Assembly (NCBI GenBank): GCA_030278955.1
Contig: JAOANR010000014.1
Span: 40,499,453-40,563,452 of the forward strand
From: Hygrophila difformis
Taxonomy: Eukaryota; Streptophyta; Magnoliopsida; Lamiales; Acanthaceae
Direction: 5' to 3'
Length of the DNA: 64,000 nucleotides
Shown here: in pieces, positions 1 through 11,954 of the stretch
Position numbering within the stretch: the first letter of the stretch is position 1
Layout: the number at the start of each line of letters is the position of its first letter
Notes under the pieces: model-generated
Seen by the model: only the letters and a program-made list of their open reading frames with translations
Databases searched by the model: none
Told to the model about the DNA's origin: nothing
Translations under genes and position numbers: made by a program

Positions 1-928
1 CCATCCTCATCATGGATGAGGTAAGTTCCACATGCTCCCTTGTCTTGATGTCTACTTTGGTGGAGGCCTATCACATGCGTTAATATTTTGGCATTTCTGA
101 AATACATGGTAGATGTGGAACTGAATTTCCTGCTAGACTTGTCTCTGTTGATCTTGCTAAATTTGTGCATGTATAGCGATTTCGACATGTATTTCTGATA
201 ACATGAATTCCAGCTAAATCACTTGTCTCCACACTGTTTTCCATTGCATGACTTCGACATAGAGACGATTCTAGCTAGACTAGCTATCTCTTGTTATTGC
301 TTTTCATGATGTCGACATAGGATTTAGAGAACATAGCCTACCATGACATAGGACCTAGCTAACCTAGTGTCGCTTCCTTAGTTATCCCACACTTTGCTCA
401 TGACATAGGATCTAGTAGACGACACCACTCCGGCCGCCACTCCCTTGGCTCAGGCCGCCACTCACCATTTATCCGGATCATCATCGGCCGCCACTCAGGG
501 GCCTCCAGTCCCATCAATTCAAGCCGCCATTTCATCCGCCCTGGCCGCCACTCCCTTGACAGGGTTTGCTGCTTCGTCGTCTCGTGGCATGGCTTTTCAG
601 GTTTTGAACTCTTTCCTTAGGTTCAACAAGCTTGTCTAGGTTTACCAGGTTTACCTCATAGTGGCTCACCTCTAAACCTTCGTGATATAGGATGTTGCCA
701 GATCCGTCCCATCCTTAAACAATCAGACCGCCACTGCCAGCGTCCAAAACCCCTTCCAGGCCGCCACTTCGGCTTCCCCCACGACTCAGGTTCATTTTGC
801 TTTATCCTCTCCTTTAAAGTGGCCTTTGTCTTCGTCGTTTAATCCCGGTTGTTTGCTTTACAGAGTCCGCTTATTCCGGATTCTGATGACGAGTTTCCCG
901 CTGCTGATCGTCGTGAGTCGGAGCCTTT
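1..928 (+). other. 5' region of the antisense PMD gene, GCCGCCACT-repeat-rich
   Basis: There is no long ORF. A strong splice-donor-like GAG/GTAAGT at about 17-25 suggests that an upstream exon enters from the left. The motif GGCCGCCACT recurs many times between about 430 and 780, and GACATAGGA-like units recur between 255 and 415, so the tract is built of short degenerate repeats. A possible acceptor TTTACAG near 864 precedes a coding-looking stretch with an Asp-Asp-Glu-Phe run, but that frame stops near 965 while the main PMD frame opens separately. The true 5' end of the PMD gene is therefore unresolved. Confidence 0.4.
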
Positions 929-3900
929 TTGCGGCCGTTTCATAGCACGACTGCACACGCGGATGTAGCCAAGGATTTTTTATCATGCCGTCTTCCGATT
1001 ACTAAAGCTTCATTTACGACTGCCTTCGTGTCTCAGACTAAGGCCATTCGATCTCACCGGAGTGGTCTTACCTCTTCCAACTCGAGGGTCAACGGTGATG
1101 ATGATAGTAATTTGGGCAAGTACATTGCATGGATGGAGAGGATGAGTGGTCGTGCTCCTGAGTGGGCTGCCTGGGGTATTGAGGAGGCTATCACACTTTC
1201 TACCAGGCCAGTAGTAGTACATCACCGCTTGATCTATTATCTGATGGGTTTTTGGAATTCTTCGGTCAACGCTTTCCAGTTCCCTTGCGGCTTCATTGGT
1301 CCTACTCTTCTCGATGTCGCGATGATCACAGGACTTCGCATAGATGGAGCCGAGCTTACACATTCGGGTGTTGACGATCCCGCACTTGGTTCCTCCATTT
1401 GTCCTCCGGGCAAGTTTGCCAGACGATATGCGCCATATATTGACCATAATATGACTACAGTAGATTCTGCATCTACACGGGATGAGCATGTGGCTTTCCT
1501 CTTGATGTGGTTTAGCCGATTCATCATATGCACTAGTGCTCGCACCGTTTTGCGCACTGCCCTCCCTCTCGTTCTAGCTATTATGAGTCCGGAGTCTCGA
1601 GCTACGGGCTCCTATTTCCTTGGCACCCTATTCAGTGGCATGGCCAAGGCGTCTGGCATGTTAGCTAGTGGACGGGATCCTGCTACCACGGCTTTCGGAC
1701 CATTCTGGTTTCTGCAGTTATGGGTCCAGTTGTACTTTCCCCAGCTGTTTGTCCGTGTATCTCGCCCTGGTCCGAGGGATGTGACAGATGGTCTTCCGCT
1801 AGGTAGGATATTGGCCGCCGATTCAGTGAGGATTAGCAGAGACACTCTCCTACGATGGGATGGTCTGAGGATCATCCGTTGGTGTTATCATTTTCGGCCA
1901 TCCTATCATGACCTCTACGTGTATGCCCCCATTGGCCGATTGCTCTCCATTCTTCTATGTAGGCCCGACCGGCCGCACGGCCTTTACGGAGAGAACACTT
2001 GGAATATTAGTATGAAGCCTCATATGCTCTTGAGCGGGCTTCATCCACATACAGCTGAGCCGTACTGCCCTCAGTTATTAGCTCGTCAGTTCGGCTGCCA
2101 CCTCGGGCTTCCTCGCCGAGTGATATGGCCTGCCCCTTTTAGCCGTGACGCGAGACTGACACTTACGGATGCTGCGATTACGGCGATACTGGCTTCCTTG
2201 TCCCGTTTGACGCATTCCAGTTATTTGCCCTTTACTCCTACGTGGTCACTCGCTGCCGGCTTTATGGCGTGGTGGACGCCCTACGTCACTTCTATTTTGC
2301 CGCTGCATAATGAGCTTACGTCCCGTTTTGGAGGTCCGCTGCGTGATTCCTCCTCACAGCGATCCCGTACTGCGGACACTTCTTCTTCCCGTAAGCGTCG
2401 CAGAGGTACGTCAGACTCTATTTTCCGATCCATATTGTATATCTTACGCAGGTACTTAAACATTGTTTTTCTGTCCACAGTTGATGATGAGGCGAGTGAC
2501 GAGGATGCTCCAGTTAGTGACGGGAGTTCTAGTTCGGATGAGGAGGAGACGAGTTCTAGCGATGAGGAGGCACATTCTGGTGAGGAGGGTCATGCGGGTG
2601 ACATGGACGACGACGAGCATGAGGAGGATGAGTCTGATGATCCTGCAGAGACTGCAGATGATTGCGGCCAGGCGGATGACCCTATTGATGACGTTCCCGT
2701 GGCCGTCGATGCCTGGTATTCTTCTTCTTTAGGTAGATCTTCTGAGTCTACGGAGGAGATGTTAGCTCGTGCCGACTACATCATTCTTCATGGCCATGAT
2801 GATCCTAGGTATCAGACTAGTGCCACGGTGACTGGCACTGATGATCCTATGACTACTGTTGCTGATCAGGTATGTTCTTCTACTTTAGATTTTTACTCTT
2901 TATTGCTTTTGATACTGTAACAACATTCCTTTTGATTGGTGCAGATGGATCCACATTCCCCTAGGACAAATGATGCAGTTGGCTTAGCTGACCACACGTT
3001 GGCCTCTCAGGTATTTTTGAGTTGTATCTTCACCTATTCATATTTCGATTAAACGAGGTGCTTTGAGAATCTTCGCCCTCCAGCTTCCTGCAGATACTAC
3101 TCAGACTGCAGACCGCGTTTCCGAGACTATTCAGACTGACCCTTCGGTGACTCCTCAGGTATTCTTTACTGATTTATGTCACCTCTTGCTTTCTTCCTGA
3201 AGGACATGTTCTAAAGATCTCTCTTTCCAGATTCCCCTAGATCAGGCGGGTTGCCCTACTACTGTTGTTCCTATTACTTCGGCTGATGCGGTCGTGCTGC
3301 CTCCTCTGATATGTCTCATTTCAGCTTGCACGGTTATAAGATTTTCTTCGCATATACTCATGTGACGCTACCTTCAGGTACCCGCGGTTCCTCTCCCGAT
3401 TCCGGTGACCTCCTCGACTTCTGGTCCTCAGGTACCCGGCTTGGTTGATGGAGTTATTAGTTCGTCGTGCGAGGCGTTCGACCGCCTCTTGTCCACCCAT
3501 ACCGATCTCCTTTCCACCGAGGTGGTTTCTAGTCTAGATCGCCTGCTGGATGATGTTGCTGCAGTTCCTGCATTTGCTGAGGATGCTGACTTCCTTGGAT
3601 TCTCAGAGCTCATCTCTGACCTATCCATTGCCTATCCTGCCTATAGCAGGTCTGCGGATCAGTCCGCCCAGGAGCTGACGCTGCTTGATGACCTCGAGGC
3701 GCGACATCGTGACCTTTGTTCTCAGATGGATGATCTCCGCCCCCAGCGCGATCAGCTGATTGTTGATCGCGAAGCTAGAGAGAGCCGCAGATCCCATCTT
3801 GAGGGGTTTATTACACGAGCAGAGCACGACATTGAGGAGGCAGAGCGGATCATTTTGGAGAGGAGGAGCGCCATTCAGGGAGCTAGGGAGGAGCTAGCTT

Positions 3901-4157
3901 CACTGGAGCCTGCCTTAGCCGACATCTCATCCCGAGCTACTGAGGTGGAGACTGCCTACGATCGCTTAGCCACAGACGAGAGCGATTTATCGACTGAGTT
4001 GTCGGGAGTTCGGACTCGTCGGCTTCGACTGTCCGTTCGTGCTCGCGCTTCCGCAGCCGCACTTCATCGCCTGACGGATATTTTTGGGCGTACCCGTGAT
4101 CGGTGGGCCCTCATGCGTCGGCGCATATTGGGCGATGGGACGCAGCCTCCCGTTTAG
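929..4157 (+). CDS. PMD / coiled-coil protein carried antisense in the Tat element
   Basis: Inferred exons: about 929-2405, 2481-2869, 2945-3010, 3084-3158, 3231-3290 and 3378-4157. All junctions are phase-compatible (three phase-0 mini-exons of 66, 75 and 60 nt), giving roughly 948 residues. The 75-nt first intron is itself open, so the frame also reads straight through it. Exon 1 encodes a plant mobile domain (aminotransferase-like PMD) with the motifs GPTLLDV-MITGL and GPFWFLQLWVQLYFPQLF. Exon 2 is very acidic (Ser/Asp/Glu runs). The last exon is helical and rich in Glu, Arg and Leu heptads, so a coiled coil is likely. The gene converges on pol with only 140 bp between. Extra antisense ORFs are known in Tat elements, and PMDs also occur in DNA transposons. 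Function is unknown. The start is uncertain: no in-frame ATG lies at 929, where the frame opens with TTG. Confidence 0.7.
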
Positions 4158-4297
4158 TTCCTAGCACTGCTTTTCAGTACACTTCTGGGTCAGCCCATCG
4201 GCCTTGTGATGGGCAGTTTCTGCTTTTTGCTTTGGGATATTATTGCTACTTTTTTGGCCGAACTTGTGATTGGCCACTTTGGATGTACTCATGTTTC

Positions 4298-7200
4298 TTA
4301 CTCAGATTCCCATACTGACGGATAGAACATTTTGAGATATTTTGCGTTTATGCTTTGTTTATGTTCTTGACCATCAATATCCATTAGTTTGTATGCACCA
4401 TTAATCAACCTTTGCGTGACAATGAACGGCCCTTCCCAATTTGGAGACCACTTGCCTGTCTCATTGTCTCGCACTCCCGAGGGTAGAATCACCTTCCATA
4501 CTAAGTCTCCCTCGCTAAAGGTTTTGCCTCGAACTCTCTTGTCATAATGTCTCGCCATCCTCATCTTTTGGCGACGGATATTTTCCAGAGCGGTAAGCTT
4601 GTCGCCATCTGCTGTCTCCAACTCTTGCACCATGGCCTTTTCATACTCAGCTAAGTCTAGGTGATGCTGTTGGGCCACCCTTAGAGAAGGGACCGTGATC
4701 TCCAAAGGCAGAACGGCGTCATGACCATATGTCAGGTAATATGGTGTGAAGCCAGTGGAGGTAGACTTAGCATTCCGGTAAGCCCATAGGACTTCCGACA
4801 GAGCCTCATGCCACTTCCTTGGTTTCTCACCTACCGCCTTCTTGATCATACTTATCAAGATTTTATTGGTGGCCTCCGCTTGACCGTTTGCTTGGGGGTA
4901 ATACGGAGTGGAGTGGTATATGCGAATCCCGAATTGTCTGGCAAAAGCTAAGAACTTCTCGCCGGTGAACACAGTTCCTTGATCCGCAGTGATTGTTTGA
5001 GGAATTCCAAATCGATGTATGAGCTCAGTTACGAACTTAATTACATCATTTTGATCTATCTTCCTCATTGGCCATGCTTCCACCCATTTGGTAAAGTAAT
5101 CAGTGGCCACTAGTATGAATGTGTGGTTCTCAGACGACGGCGGGTGAATTTTTCCAATGATGTCCATCCCCCAGCCACGAAATGGCCAAGGCTTGATGAC
5201 TGTGTGTAATTCTTCCGCTGGCACTCTCTGAATTGGCCCATGTTTCTGACAAGCCTCGCAACCTCGGGCATAGACGATGCAGTCTTCCATGATGGTTGGC
5301 CAAAAATAGCCATGACGATGAATACTCCATCTCATGCTAGGTCCTGCTCGATGGGAGCCGCATATCCCCCCGTGAACTTCTCCCATTACCAACTTCGCCT
5401 CCTCGGGACCTACACACTTGAGCAGTAATCCATCGACCGCCCTTCGGAATAACTCACCATCTATCAGTGTGTATCGTAAAGATTTGATTTTTAGCGAGCT
5501 GTCCCCTCCAGACGACGGGTCCTCGAGGTATCGTGTGATTTCAGTCCTCCAGTCATCGTTGGGATGTTGGGGTTGGACTCCTCCTTGGTCTCCAGACTCA
5601 TCCGTGATGGCGGCAATGCATGGTGCCCCCCTAGGGCGACTAGACTGCCAGCCTGAAGCCAGTTGGGCGGCTTCGTTAGCCTCTTGATTTCGACTTCTAG
5701 GAATGTGGGTGATGGTAACATCCGAAAATTTGGATAAGAGTTCCAATGCTGTCTCGTAGCACTTGACTAGCCTCGGACTCTTGCATTCATATTCTCCTGT
5801 TAGTTGTTTTAGGATGACCTCGGAGTCTCCAAAAATGGTAATGGATTTCGCACCTTTGAGTAATGCTGTCTCCAGGCCAAATATTAAAGCCTCATACTCC
5901 GCTTGATTGTTGGTGGTGCCTGGTTCCAGCTCTCGAGCGAGCTTCCAATGTTGTCCCAAAAGGCTAGTGATCGTAATGCCGACTCCGGAGCCGCTACTCG
6001 CACATGATCCATCAAAGGTCAATTCCCAAGGCTCAAATCCGATGAAGGACGCCTCTTTGGGATCCTCTGGTATTGTTACTGAGGGATGCTGGGCTAGGAA
6101 ATCAGCTAAGGCTTGTCCTTTGACAGCTTTTTGAGGGACGTGCACCAGGGTGAAGGGACTAATCTTCATAGCCCATTTAGCCTGGCGACCCTTCAGTGCT
6201 GGCTTATGCAGGAGTGTTCTTACCAAGTCGAATGGAGCTACCACTTGGACTGTTCTTGGTAGCATGTAATGTTCCAATTTACTGCAGGAGTATACCAAAG
6301 CGTAACACAGTTTCTCCAATGCAGTATATCTTACCTCTGGTCCTTGTAGGGTTTTGCTGAGGTAATAGATAGCCCTTTCCCTGCCATCTTCATCATCTTG
6401 TGCAAGTAGACATCCGATGGATTCCTCGGAGGCTGACACGTATAGCTTTAGAGGTATTCCCTGCTTTGGTGGTACTAGCACTGGAGGATTGCTTAACGCT
6501 TTCTTTATTTCTTCGAAGGCCGCTTGATGCTCGGCTGTCCATGAAAATATCTCGTTCTTTCTTCCTTTGAGTAAGGTAGTGAACGCCTTCATTTTCCCAG
6601 CCGCATTAGCAATGAATCTTCTTAAGAAATTGATTTTGCCAATCAGTGATTGTAGTTCTTAGAGGTTAGATGGCGCGCGGGCTTCTAAGATGGCCTTGGC
6701 CTTGTTGTGATCTACCTCGATACCTCTTTCATGCACAATGAAACCTAAGAAGTTCCCTGCTGCCACTCCGAAGGCACACTTAGCTGGATTGATTTTCAAT
6801 CCATGTTGCCTCATTCGAATGAATGCGTTCTTCAGATGGGCCAAGTGCTGGCCGAATTCACATGACTTCACTACGATGTCATCAATGTAAACTTCAAGTG
6901 TGTGGCCAATTAGATCATGAAAAATCATGTTCATGGCCCTTTGATATGTTGCTCCGGCATTCTTCAAGCCAAAAGGCATGACCACCCATTCGAAGATGCC
7001 GACTGGTCCTGGGCAACGAAAAGCAGTTTTATGTACATCAGATTCAGAAATGAAGATTTGATTGTACCCAGAATAACCATCCATTAATGACAAAAATTTG
7101 TAGCCGGCGGCCGCATCGACAAGCATATCGGCCATAGGCATTACATACTCATCCTTAGGTGTAGCCAAGTTTAAATTTCTAAAATCTATACAGACTCTTA

Positions 7201-7717
7201 ATTGACCATTTTTCTTCACAACAGGTACAATATTTGCAAGCCACTCTACATAGCGACACGTTCTAATGTAACCTGCTCTAAGAAGCTTTTCAATCTCGGC
7301 CTTTATCTTTGGGATGGTGTCTGGATCAAAACGTCTAGGCGGTTGCTTGTGAGGTCTGAACTCAGGATGGGTTGGCAACTTGTGCTCCACCAGTTCTCTT
7401 GACAATCCTGGCATATCTGTATACTGCCACGCAAAACAGTCTTTGTATTTTTGGATCAGCTCCACTAGTTGGTGCCGCTCCTCCTCGGGCAATGAAGCGC
7501 TTACCTTGGTGAGTTTTGGCTCTGCATCAGTTCCAAGGTTGATGTCCACAAGGGGTTCCTTAGCTTCCGGACTAGGCAATGTCCGCTTCACAGGGGATGG
7601 CCACTCAGATGGCCTTGTATCAGCTAGACTCTTGGACTTGTCTTCGGCACCCATCATCATCTCAGTGGTGGCGAGCCGCTGCAGCAAATCTTTATAGATG
7701 TCTTGGCTATTCATCAT
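4298..7717 (-). pseudogene. Tat-lineage pol: RT, RNase H, second RNase H, integrase (one internal stop)
   Basis: One reading frame of 1,140 codons runs from the ATG at 7,717 to the stop at 4,298, broken only by a TAA at 6,659-6,661. Reverse transcriptase comes first (KAEIEKLLRAGYI, then YIDDIVVKS near residue 278). The stop falls just before the conserved region that links RT to RNase H. After it come a degenerate first RNase H (near LAQDDEDGRERAIYYLSK) and a second RNase H with TFDGS near residue 568, ITIFGDSEVIL and the SRNQEANEAAQLA region. The integrase has an HHCC zinc finger (GEVHGG... CEACQKHG), a DDE core (WGMDIIG, TADQGTVF, GQAEATN) and a C-terminal WEGPF motif. The ATG overlaps the gag-pro stop by 11 nt in the +1 frame. 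The single stop suggests recent loss of function. Confidence 0.88.
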
Positions 7718-10700
7718 GTGGAGTCTGAGGATTCGGGTCGGCCGGATGTAGCTTGAAGCCGCTGGAAGTGAAGTCGATGGACTCGAAGTCTAAGTCCACA
7801 CCAATCAAAGCCGATGCTGGCTGGACATCCTCTAAGTAGAAGACTGCCTCATCGTTGTTGCGGTCGTGTGCTATGAAGGGCTGAGGATCTGCTTCCACGA
7901 GTTCCACTTGATCATCATTCCAGATAAGCAGCTGTTGGTGTAAGGTGGATGGCACACATTGTGCCATGTGAATCCAATCGCGTCCTAGTAATACTGAGTA
8001 GCAAGTTTTTGACTTTACCACGAAGAAGGCCACTTTGATCGTCTTGGACCCTACAGTGACGTCGGCTGTTATGAATCCTGCTGGTTGAGTAGCTTCTCCC
8101 ACAAAGCTGCACATCCTGACCCTGGTGGGGATGAGGTCCTTCTCACTCTTGCCGATCTTCTTCAAAGTGGACATTGGCATCACGTTTGCTGCTGCCCCAT
8201 TGTCGACGAATACTCTACTCACCGGCCGCCCATCAATGTGAACTTTGATATACAGAGGTTTCAACTGCCTGGTTTGAGACACTTCCGGTTTGGCGAACTG
8301 TGGAAGCACTGGCCCTTGAACAAGCTGGCCACTTAATTCTTCGAATAGATTTCTGGTTGGATGAGAGAGTTCTGCTATCATCTCATCCATCTCCTCGATG
8401 AGCTTGGCGAACGATGGCTCTTCTTCGTCCCATATCTCAGACTCTGCATCACTGACTTCCTCATCCGTCGCCAATCCCACGACTTGCATAGGCACCACAG
8501 GGTCTGATGGTTCCTCTTCTTGATCATACTTGTAGCCTGCTTCCTTGAGTTCCTCTTCCAAACCGACCCAGAAAGCTTCATCCAAGTTGTCTAGCTCACC
8601 CTCCATGTTGGCTTCCTCATCGAGTTCCATGTTGTCCAACATATCGAGATCTTCCGTAATGACACCTATCGTGCTAATGCCGACTTTAGGCTTTTCTTGG
8701 TCAGCCCCCATGGCCGCTTCCACATCTTCGGGAGTGACCGCCCCGAAGCGGACTCGTGTAACCTCACTGTTTGTCTGAACTCCAGATTCCATTTCTGTCT
8801 GTTTGGGTTCGTCTACACTCTTGCAATAAGCGAGGAACCCCTCATAGCTGTCGGGTTCGCTCCCCAGTTTCCCGTCTTGATGGGCCGCTATGTAAGCAAA
8901 GAACCTGGTGAGAACCTTCATCATAGCCATTTCTCTAGCTGACCCCGGATCACCCATACGACTAAATCTCTCCATGAATTTTTCTGCCCAAGGTTCACTT
9001 CCTTTACTTGATTCGGCCACGACGGCCGCCTTGCCCTTGTCCCTAGCAGACGAAGGTTGTTTCTTTATCTGAGCGGACCTAGTCTCCATGGTTTCACGTT
9101 GGGGCGCTGGATGGCGACGCTCCGTCCATTGAAGCCTTTCCCGAACTGGCCTCCTGGTGGGAGGTGATGGTGGATGTCTCCTTCGTGGAGATGGTGGTCT
9201 CCTGGAGGGAGATGATGGTGAATGTCTCCTTCGTGGAGATGGTGGTCTCCTGGAGGGAGATGATGGTGAATGTCTCCTTCGTGGAGATGGTGGTCTCCTG
9301 GAGGGAGGTGATGGTGAACGTGGCCTCCTTGAGGCCTCATTAGACCTTCCCCTGTAATCTCCCAGCCGCTCATGCACCGGCTTTCGAAGTGGTACGGGGG
9401 GACTATACCTGATGTACAGAGGTCTCCCATCCGGATGCTGCAATCTCTCGTGGATAGGCCTCCGCCGTTCGGATGTTTCCCCTTGAGATCTGAAGTAAGT
9501 TGGTTGTACTGGTTTTTGGGGCTTAGACGACTCTAACTTATGGACCTGAGCCTCCCACTGCCGCATTTCCTCGGCATACCTTCTTTGAGCTCGTCTGTAC
9601 TGACTCCTCGTCATGGGTGGCGGCTCCTTTTGAATGGTCTTGCCTCCTGCCCGGTTCCGCATCCATCTATCAGCTTCAGCAGGGTGTTCTGGACGCCTCA
9701 TTAAGGTTGGTATCACCTCCACTCTTTGTCTGTAATCCCTAGTAGCAGGTTGATGCTCCCCGTTGTCGCGGACCTCCACAGCAGGTTTTGGGATTTCAAT
9801 CCTCAAAGGAGGATTCTCCCTTTTCTGATATTCATTCTCTTCGGCTTTCAGAACTCTTGCAAAGTCCTCTTGAGACATGTGTTTGAACCTGGGCTGCTTG
9901 CTATACAATTGCTTTTCTCTTTCTTTCTCAGTGTCAGATTCATCTGATAATAGGTCGTCATCTTGTTCATCGATTTCGACACGTTCCCCTTCTTGATCCA
10001 TCCGGCTACTGGAGCCGCCATCATCTGGGTTTGGAACAAGTCCAGCCGCACCCACGCGAAGTTGTGGAAACGGATCTAAGTCCACTTTCATACCTGCAAT
10101 TTTTAAACGCCCTTCTTTAATCTTATTTTGTATGGCAGTTTTAAAACTCCGGCATTTGGTAATGCTATGCGTATATGAGTTATGCCACTTACAAAACGAT
10201 CGGCCCCGAATTTCTTCGGCCGTTGGTAACTTCTGCCCCTCGGGCAGCTTGATTAAGCCATCTTTGAGCAAGGCGTCGAATACTTGGTCTGCCTTGCTCA
10301 TGTCGAACAGGTCCCCTTCGGGCTTATACTTGGCTTCCCTTTGTCTAGGCGGTTTAAGGGCAGCACAGGTGTGTGGCTTGGCTATCTGGACTAGTTCTGC
10401 AATAGCCACTTCCACTGGTTCGTCCTCCTTGTCGCTGAGTGTCACTTCCTCGAAGTGGACTCGACGTATAGGACGTCTTCCTTCTTGTTCCTCCAGGAAC
10501 TTTTCCAAGCGAGCCGCTCTCTCGGCCAGCTGGGCAAGGTCAGTTGCATCCTGCACAATTAAATGCTCCTTTAGTTTTGGTAACATGTTAGCCACTGCAA
10601 TATTGGCTATTTCTTTTTCAGGGATTGCTATGGAACATCGGCCTTTCAGCCGTTGTAATCTACCAATAAAAGAGCTTGCCGCCTCATCGGCATGCTGCTT

Positions 10701-11954
10701 AGCATTAGTGAGATCAGCGAGGCTTACCTGAGATAGCGGAGTGTAAAACCTATCATGGAATGTCCGTTCGAGATTAGCCCAATTCTGGATTGAGTTAGGC
10801 CGCAACGATGCAAACCATGCGAAAGCAGGTCCGGTGAGAGACGAGCTGAACAGTCTTAATTTCAGCCAGTCATTGGCCGCTGCTTCCCCGCATTGGGCAG
10901 TGAACCTCCCAATGTGTTCCACTGTAGATTTGCCCTCATCTCCCGAAAAGGAAGTGAAGTCCGGCATCTTGAAACCCCTCGGATAGGGTTGCATGGTGTC
11001 TACCCAATCCGGATATGGCTTCCGGTACGTAGGCCGCTCCATCGGCTTTAACTGGATTCCGAAGTGCTGCTGCATCATGTCCGCGAGCAGCTCTGGTGAA
11101 ACCACTGGTGCCTGCGTAGGAGGCATCGCAGCAGCAGGTGTCGGGGGTGCTCCATATGGTTGTGGAGCGTGTCCTCCTGTGTAGACAGGAGTGGCGGCCT
11201 GTGCCGCGGGGATAGGGGTGGCGGCCTGCACCATAGGGGCCGCCATCACTCCACCTGTCTGGGTAGCCTGCCCCCCTAGGGTTGGTGGCACCCAACCCGG
11301 GTTGAGAGGAGCCGCCATATGTGGTGCAGTGGGGATGTTCGGCATCTGAGGTGCCGCCTGTCTGGGTGCCATGCTAGGTCCGGCCGCCATGCAGCCTGGT
11401 GTGGCACTGGTTGCCATCAACGGATTTGATGGAACGTATACCGGCATGGGAGGTGCCCCGTAGCCCGAGTTCGGCATGCTGGGTGCCGCTGTAGAAAAAG
11501 TGTACGCGGTCTGGTATGACTGTGGAAACATACTGGCCACGCTTCCAGAGTCATGGAGTGGCGGGTGACCCAGTGTGTTTCCCCACATTCGGTGTTGTCC
11601 TCCTGACGGTCCCGGATATGGAGTGCTAGGTGCCATAGTAGAACTTGATGACGGGAGGCCTCCATCGCATAGGGAACCGCATATCTGGCTGGTCTGGTCG
11701 GCCATGGCAGACCGCAAGACATCCATCAAGTGCCTTGTGAGTAAAGGCATAAATTCGGCCATCGATTCGGTCATCGATAGCCGCATTTGTTCCGACAGAG
11801 TAGGGATCTGCATTATCCCCTGCTGTGGTGAGGTGATGTTCGCCGTCTCGCCGGCGTCCTCATCCAATGTGCGCTGGACTGTCTGGTCTTGCAGAGACAT
11901 GTTCTCGAATTCTTGTGTTAGATCAGTAACGATTCGTCCGGATCTAAGACGCAT
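7707..11954 (-). CDS. Tat-lineage gag-protease polyprotein
   Basis: This is an open frame of 1,415 residues from ATG 11,954 (MRLRSGR, a start typical of plant Gypsy gags); the frame is also open upstream toward the LTR but lacks an earlier ATG. The N-terminal 300 residues are rich in Pro, Ala, Gln and Met and low in complexity. A retrotransposon gag domain follows at about residues 330-410 (FTSFSGDEGKS... GPAFAWFASL). A charged linker carries three 16-residue Arg/Pro/Ser repeats at about 880-930. An aspartic protease-like domain near 1,240-1,330 has VFVDNGAAANVMP, that is DNGA where DTGA or DSGA is usual, and LLGRDWI. It ends at TAG 7,707-7,709 inside the sequence ATGATGAATAG, where pol starts in another frame. 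No zinc knuckle was noticed. Confidence 0.85.
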   Translation of the reverse strand: MRLRSGRIVTDLTQEFENMSLQDQTVQRTLDEDAGETANITSPQQGIMQIPTLSEQMRLSMTESMAEFMPLLTRHLMDVLRSAMADQTSQICGSLCDGGLPSSSSTMAPSTPYPGPSGGQHRMWGNTLGHPPLHDSGSVASMFPQSYQTAYTFSTAAPSMPNSGYGAPPMPVYVPSNPLMATSATPGCMAAGPSMAPRQAAPQMPNIPTAPHMAAPLNPGWVPPTLGGQATQTGGVMAAPMVQAATPIPAAQAATPVYTGGHAPQPYGAPPTPAAAMPPTQAPVVSPELLADMMQQHFGIQLKPMERPTYRKPYPDWVDTMQPYPRGFKMPDFTSFSGDEGKSTVEHIGRFTAQCGEAAANDWLKLRLFSSSLTGPAFAWFASLRPNSIQNWANLERTFHDRFYTPLSQVSLADLTNAKQHADEAASSFIGRLQRLKGRCSIAIPEKEIANIAVANMLPKLKEHLIVQDATDLAQLAERAARLEKFLEEQEGRRPIRRVHFEEVTLSDKEDEPVEVAIAELVQIAKPHTCAALKPPRQREAKYKPEGDLFDMSKADQVFDALLKDGLIKLPEGQKLPTAEEIRGRSFCKWHNSYTHSITKCRSFKTAIQNKIKEGRLKIAGMKVDLDPFPQLRVGAAGLVPNPDDGGSSSRMDQEGERVEIDEQDDDLLSDESDTEKEREKQLYSKQPRFKHMSQEDFARVLKAEENEYQKRENPPLRIEIPKPAVEVRDNGEHQPATRDYRQRVEVIPTLMRRPEHPAEADRWMRNRAGGKTIQKEPPPMTRSQYRRAQRRYAEEMRQWEAQVHKLESSKPQKPVQPTYFRSQGETSERRRPIHERLQHPDGRPLYIRYSPPVPLRKPVHERLGDYRGRSNEASRRPRSPSPPSRRPPSPRRRHSPSSPSRRPPSPRRRHSPSSPSRRPPSPRRRHPPSPPTRRPVRERLQWTERRHPAPQRETMETRSAQIKKQPSSARDKGKAAVVAESSKGSEPWAEKFMERFSRMGDPGSAREMAMMKVLTRFFAYIAAHQDGKLGSEPDSYEGFLAYCKSVDEPKQTEMESGVQTNSEVTRVRFGAVTPEDVEAAMGADQEKPKVGISTIGVITEDLDMLDNMELDEEANMEGELDNLDEAFWVGLEEELKEAGYKYDQEEEPSDPVVPMQVVGLATDEEVSDAESEIWDEEEPSFAKLIEEMDEMIAELSHPTRNLFEELSGQLVQGPVLPQFAKPEVSQTRQLKPLYIKVHIDGRPVSRVFVDNGAAANVMPMSTLKKIGKSEKDLIPTRVRMCSFVGEATQPAGFITADVTVGSKTIKVAFFVVKSKTCYSVLLGRDWIHMAQCVPSTLHQQLLIWNDDQVELVEADPQPFIAHDRNNDEAVFYLEDVQPASALIGVDLDFESIDFTSSGFKLHPADPNPQTPHDE
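9160..9330 (-). repeat. 48-bp tandem repeat inside gag (16-residue Arg/Pro/Ser units)
   Basis: About three and a half copies of a 48-bp unit, each coding for SPSSPSRRPPSPRRRH or a close variant. The copies are nearly identical at DNA level, which implies recent expansion. The encoded basic RS-like tract could bind nucleic acid; that is inference. Confidence 0.85.

Noticed and set aside
1..930. 3' LTR of the Tat element at the left edge
   Set aside because: It shares no terminal TGTTAAC/GTTAACA pair, TATA region or tandem repeats with the LTR at 12,008-12,839.
9160..9330. Regular repeats as a CRISPR-like array
   Set aside because: The units are contiguous without spacers, lie in a coding frame, and the DNA is from a plant.
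9065..9430. 121-residue minus-strand frame rich in His repeats opposite the gag repeat
   Set aside because: It is another frame of the 48-bp repeat inside the clearly coding gag frame.
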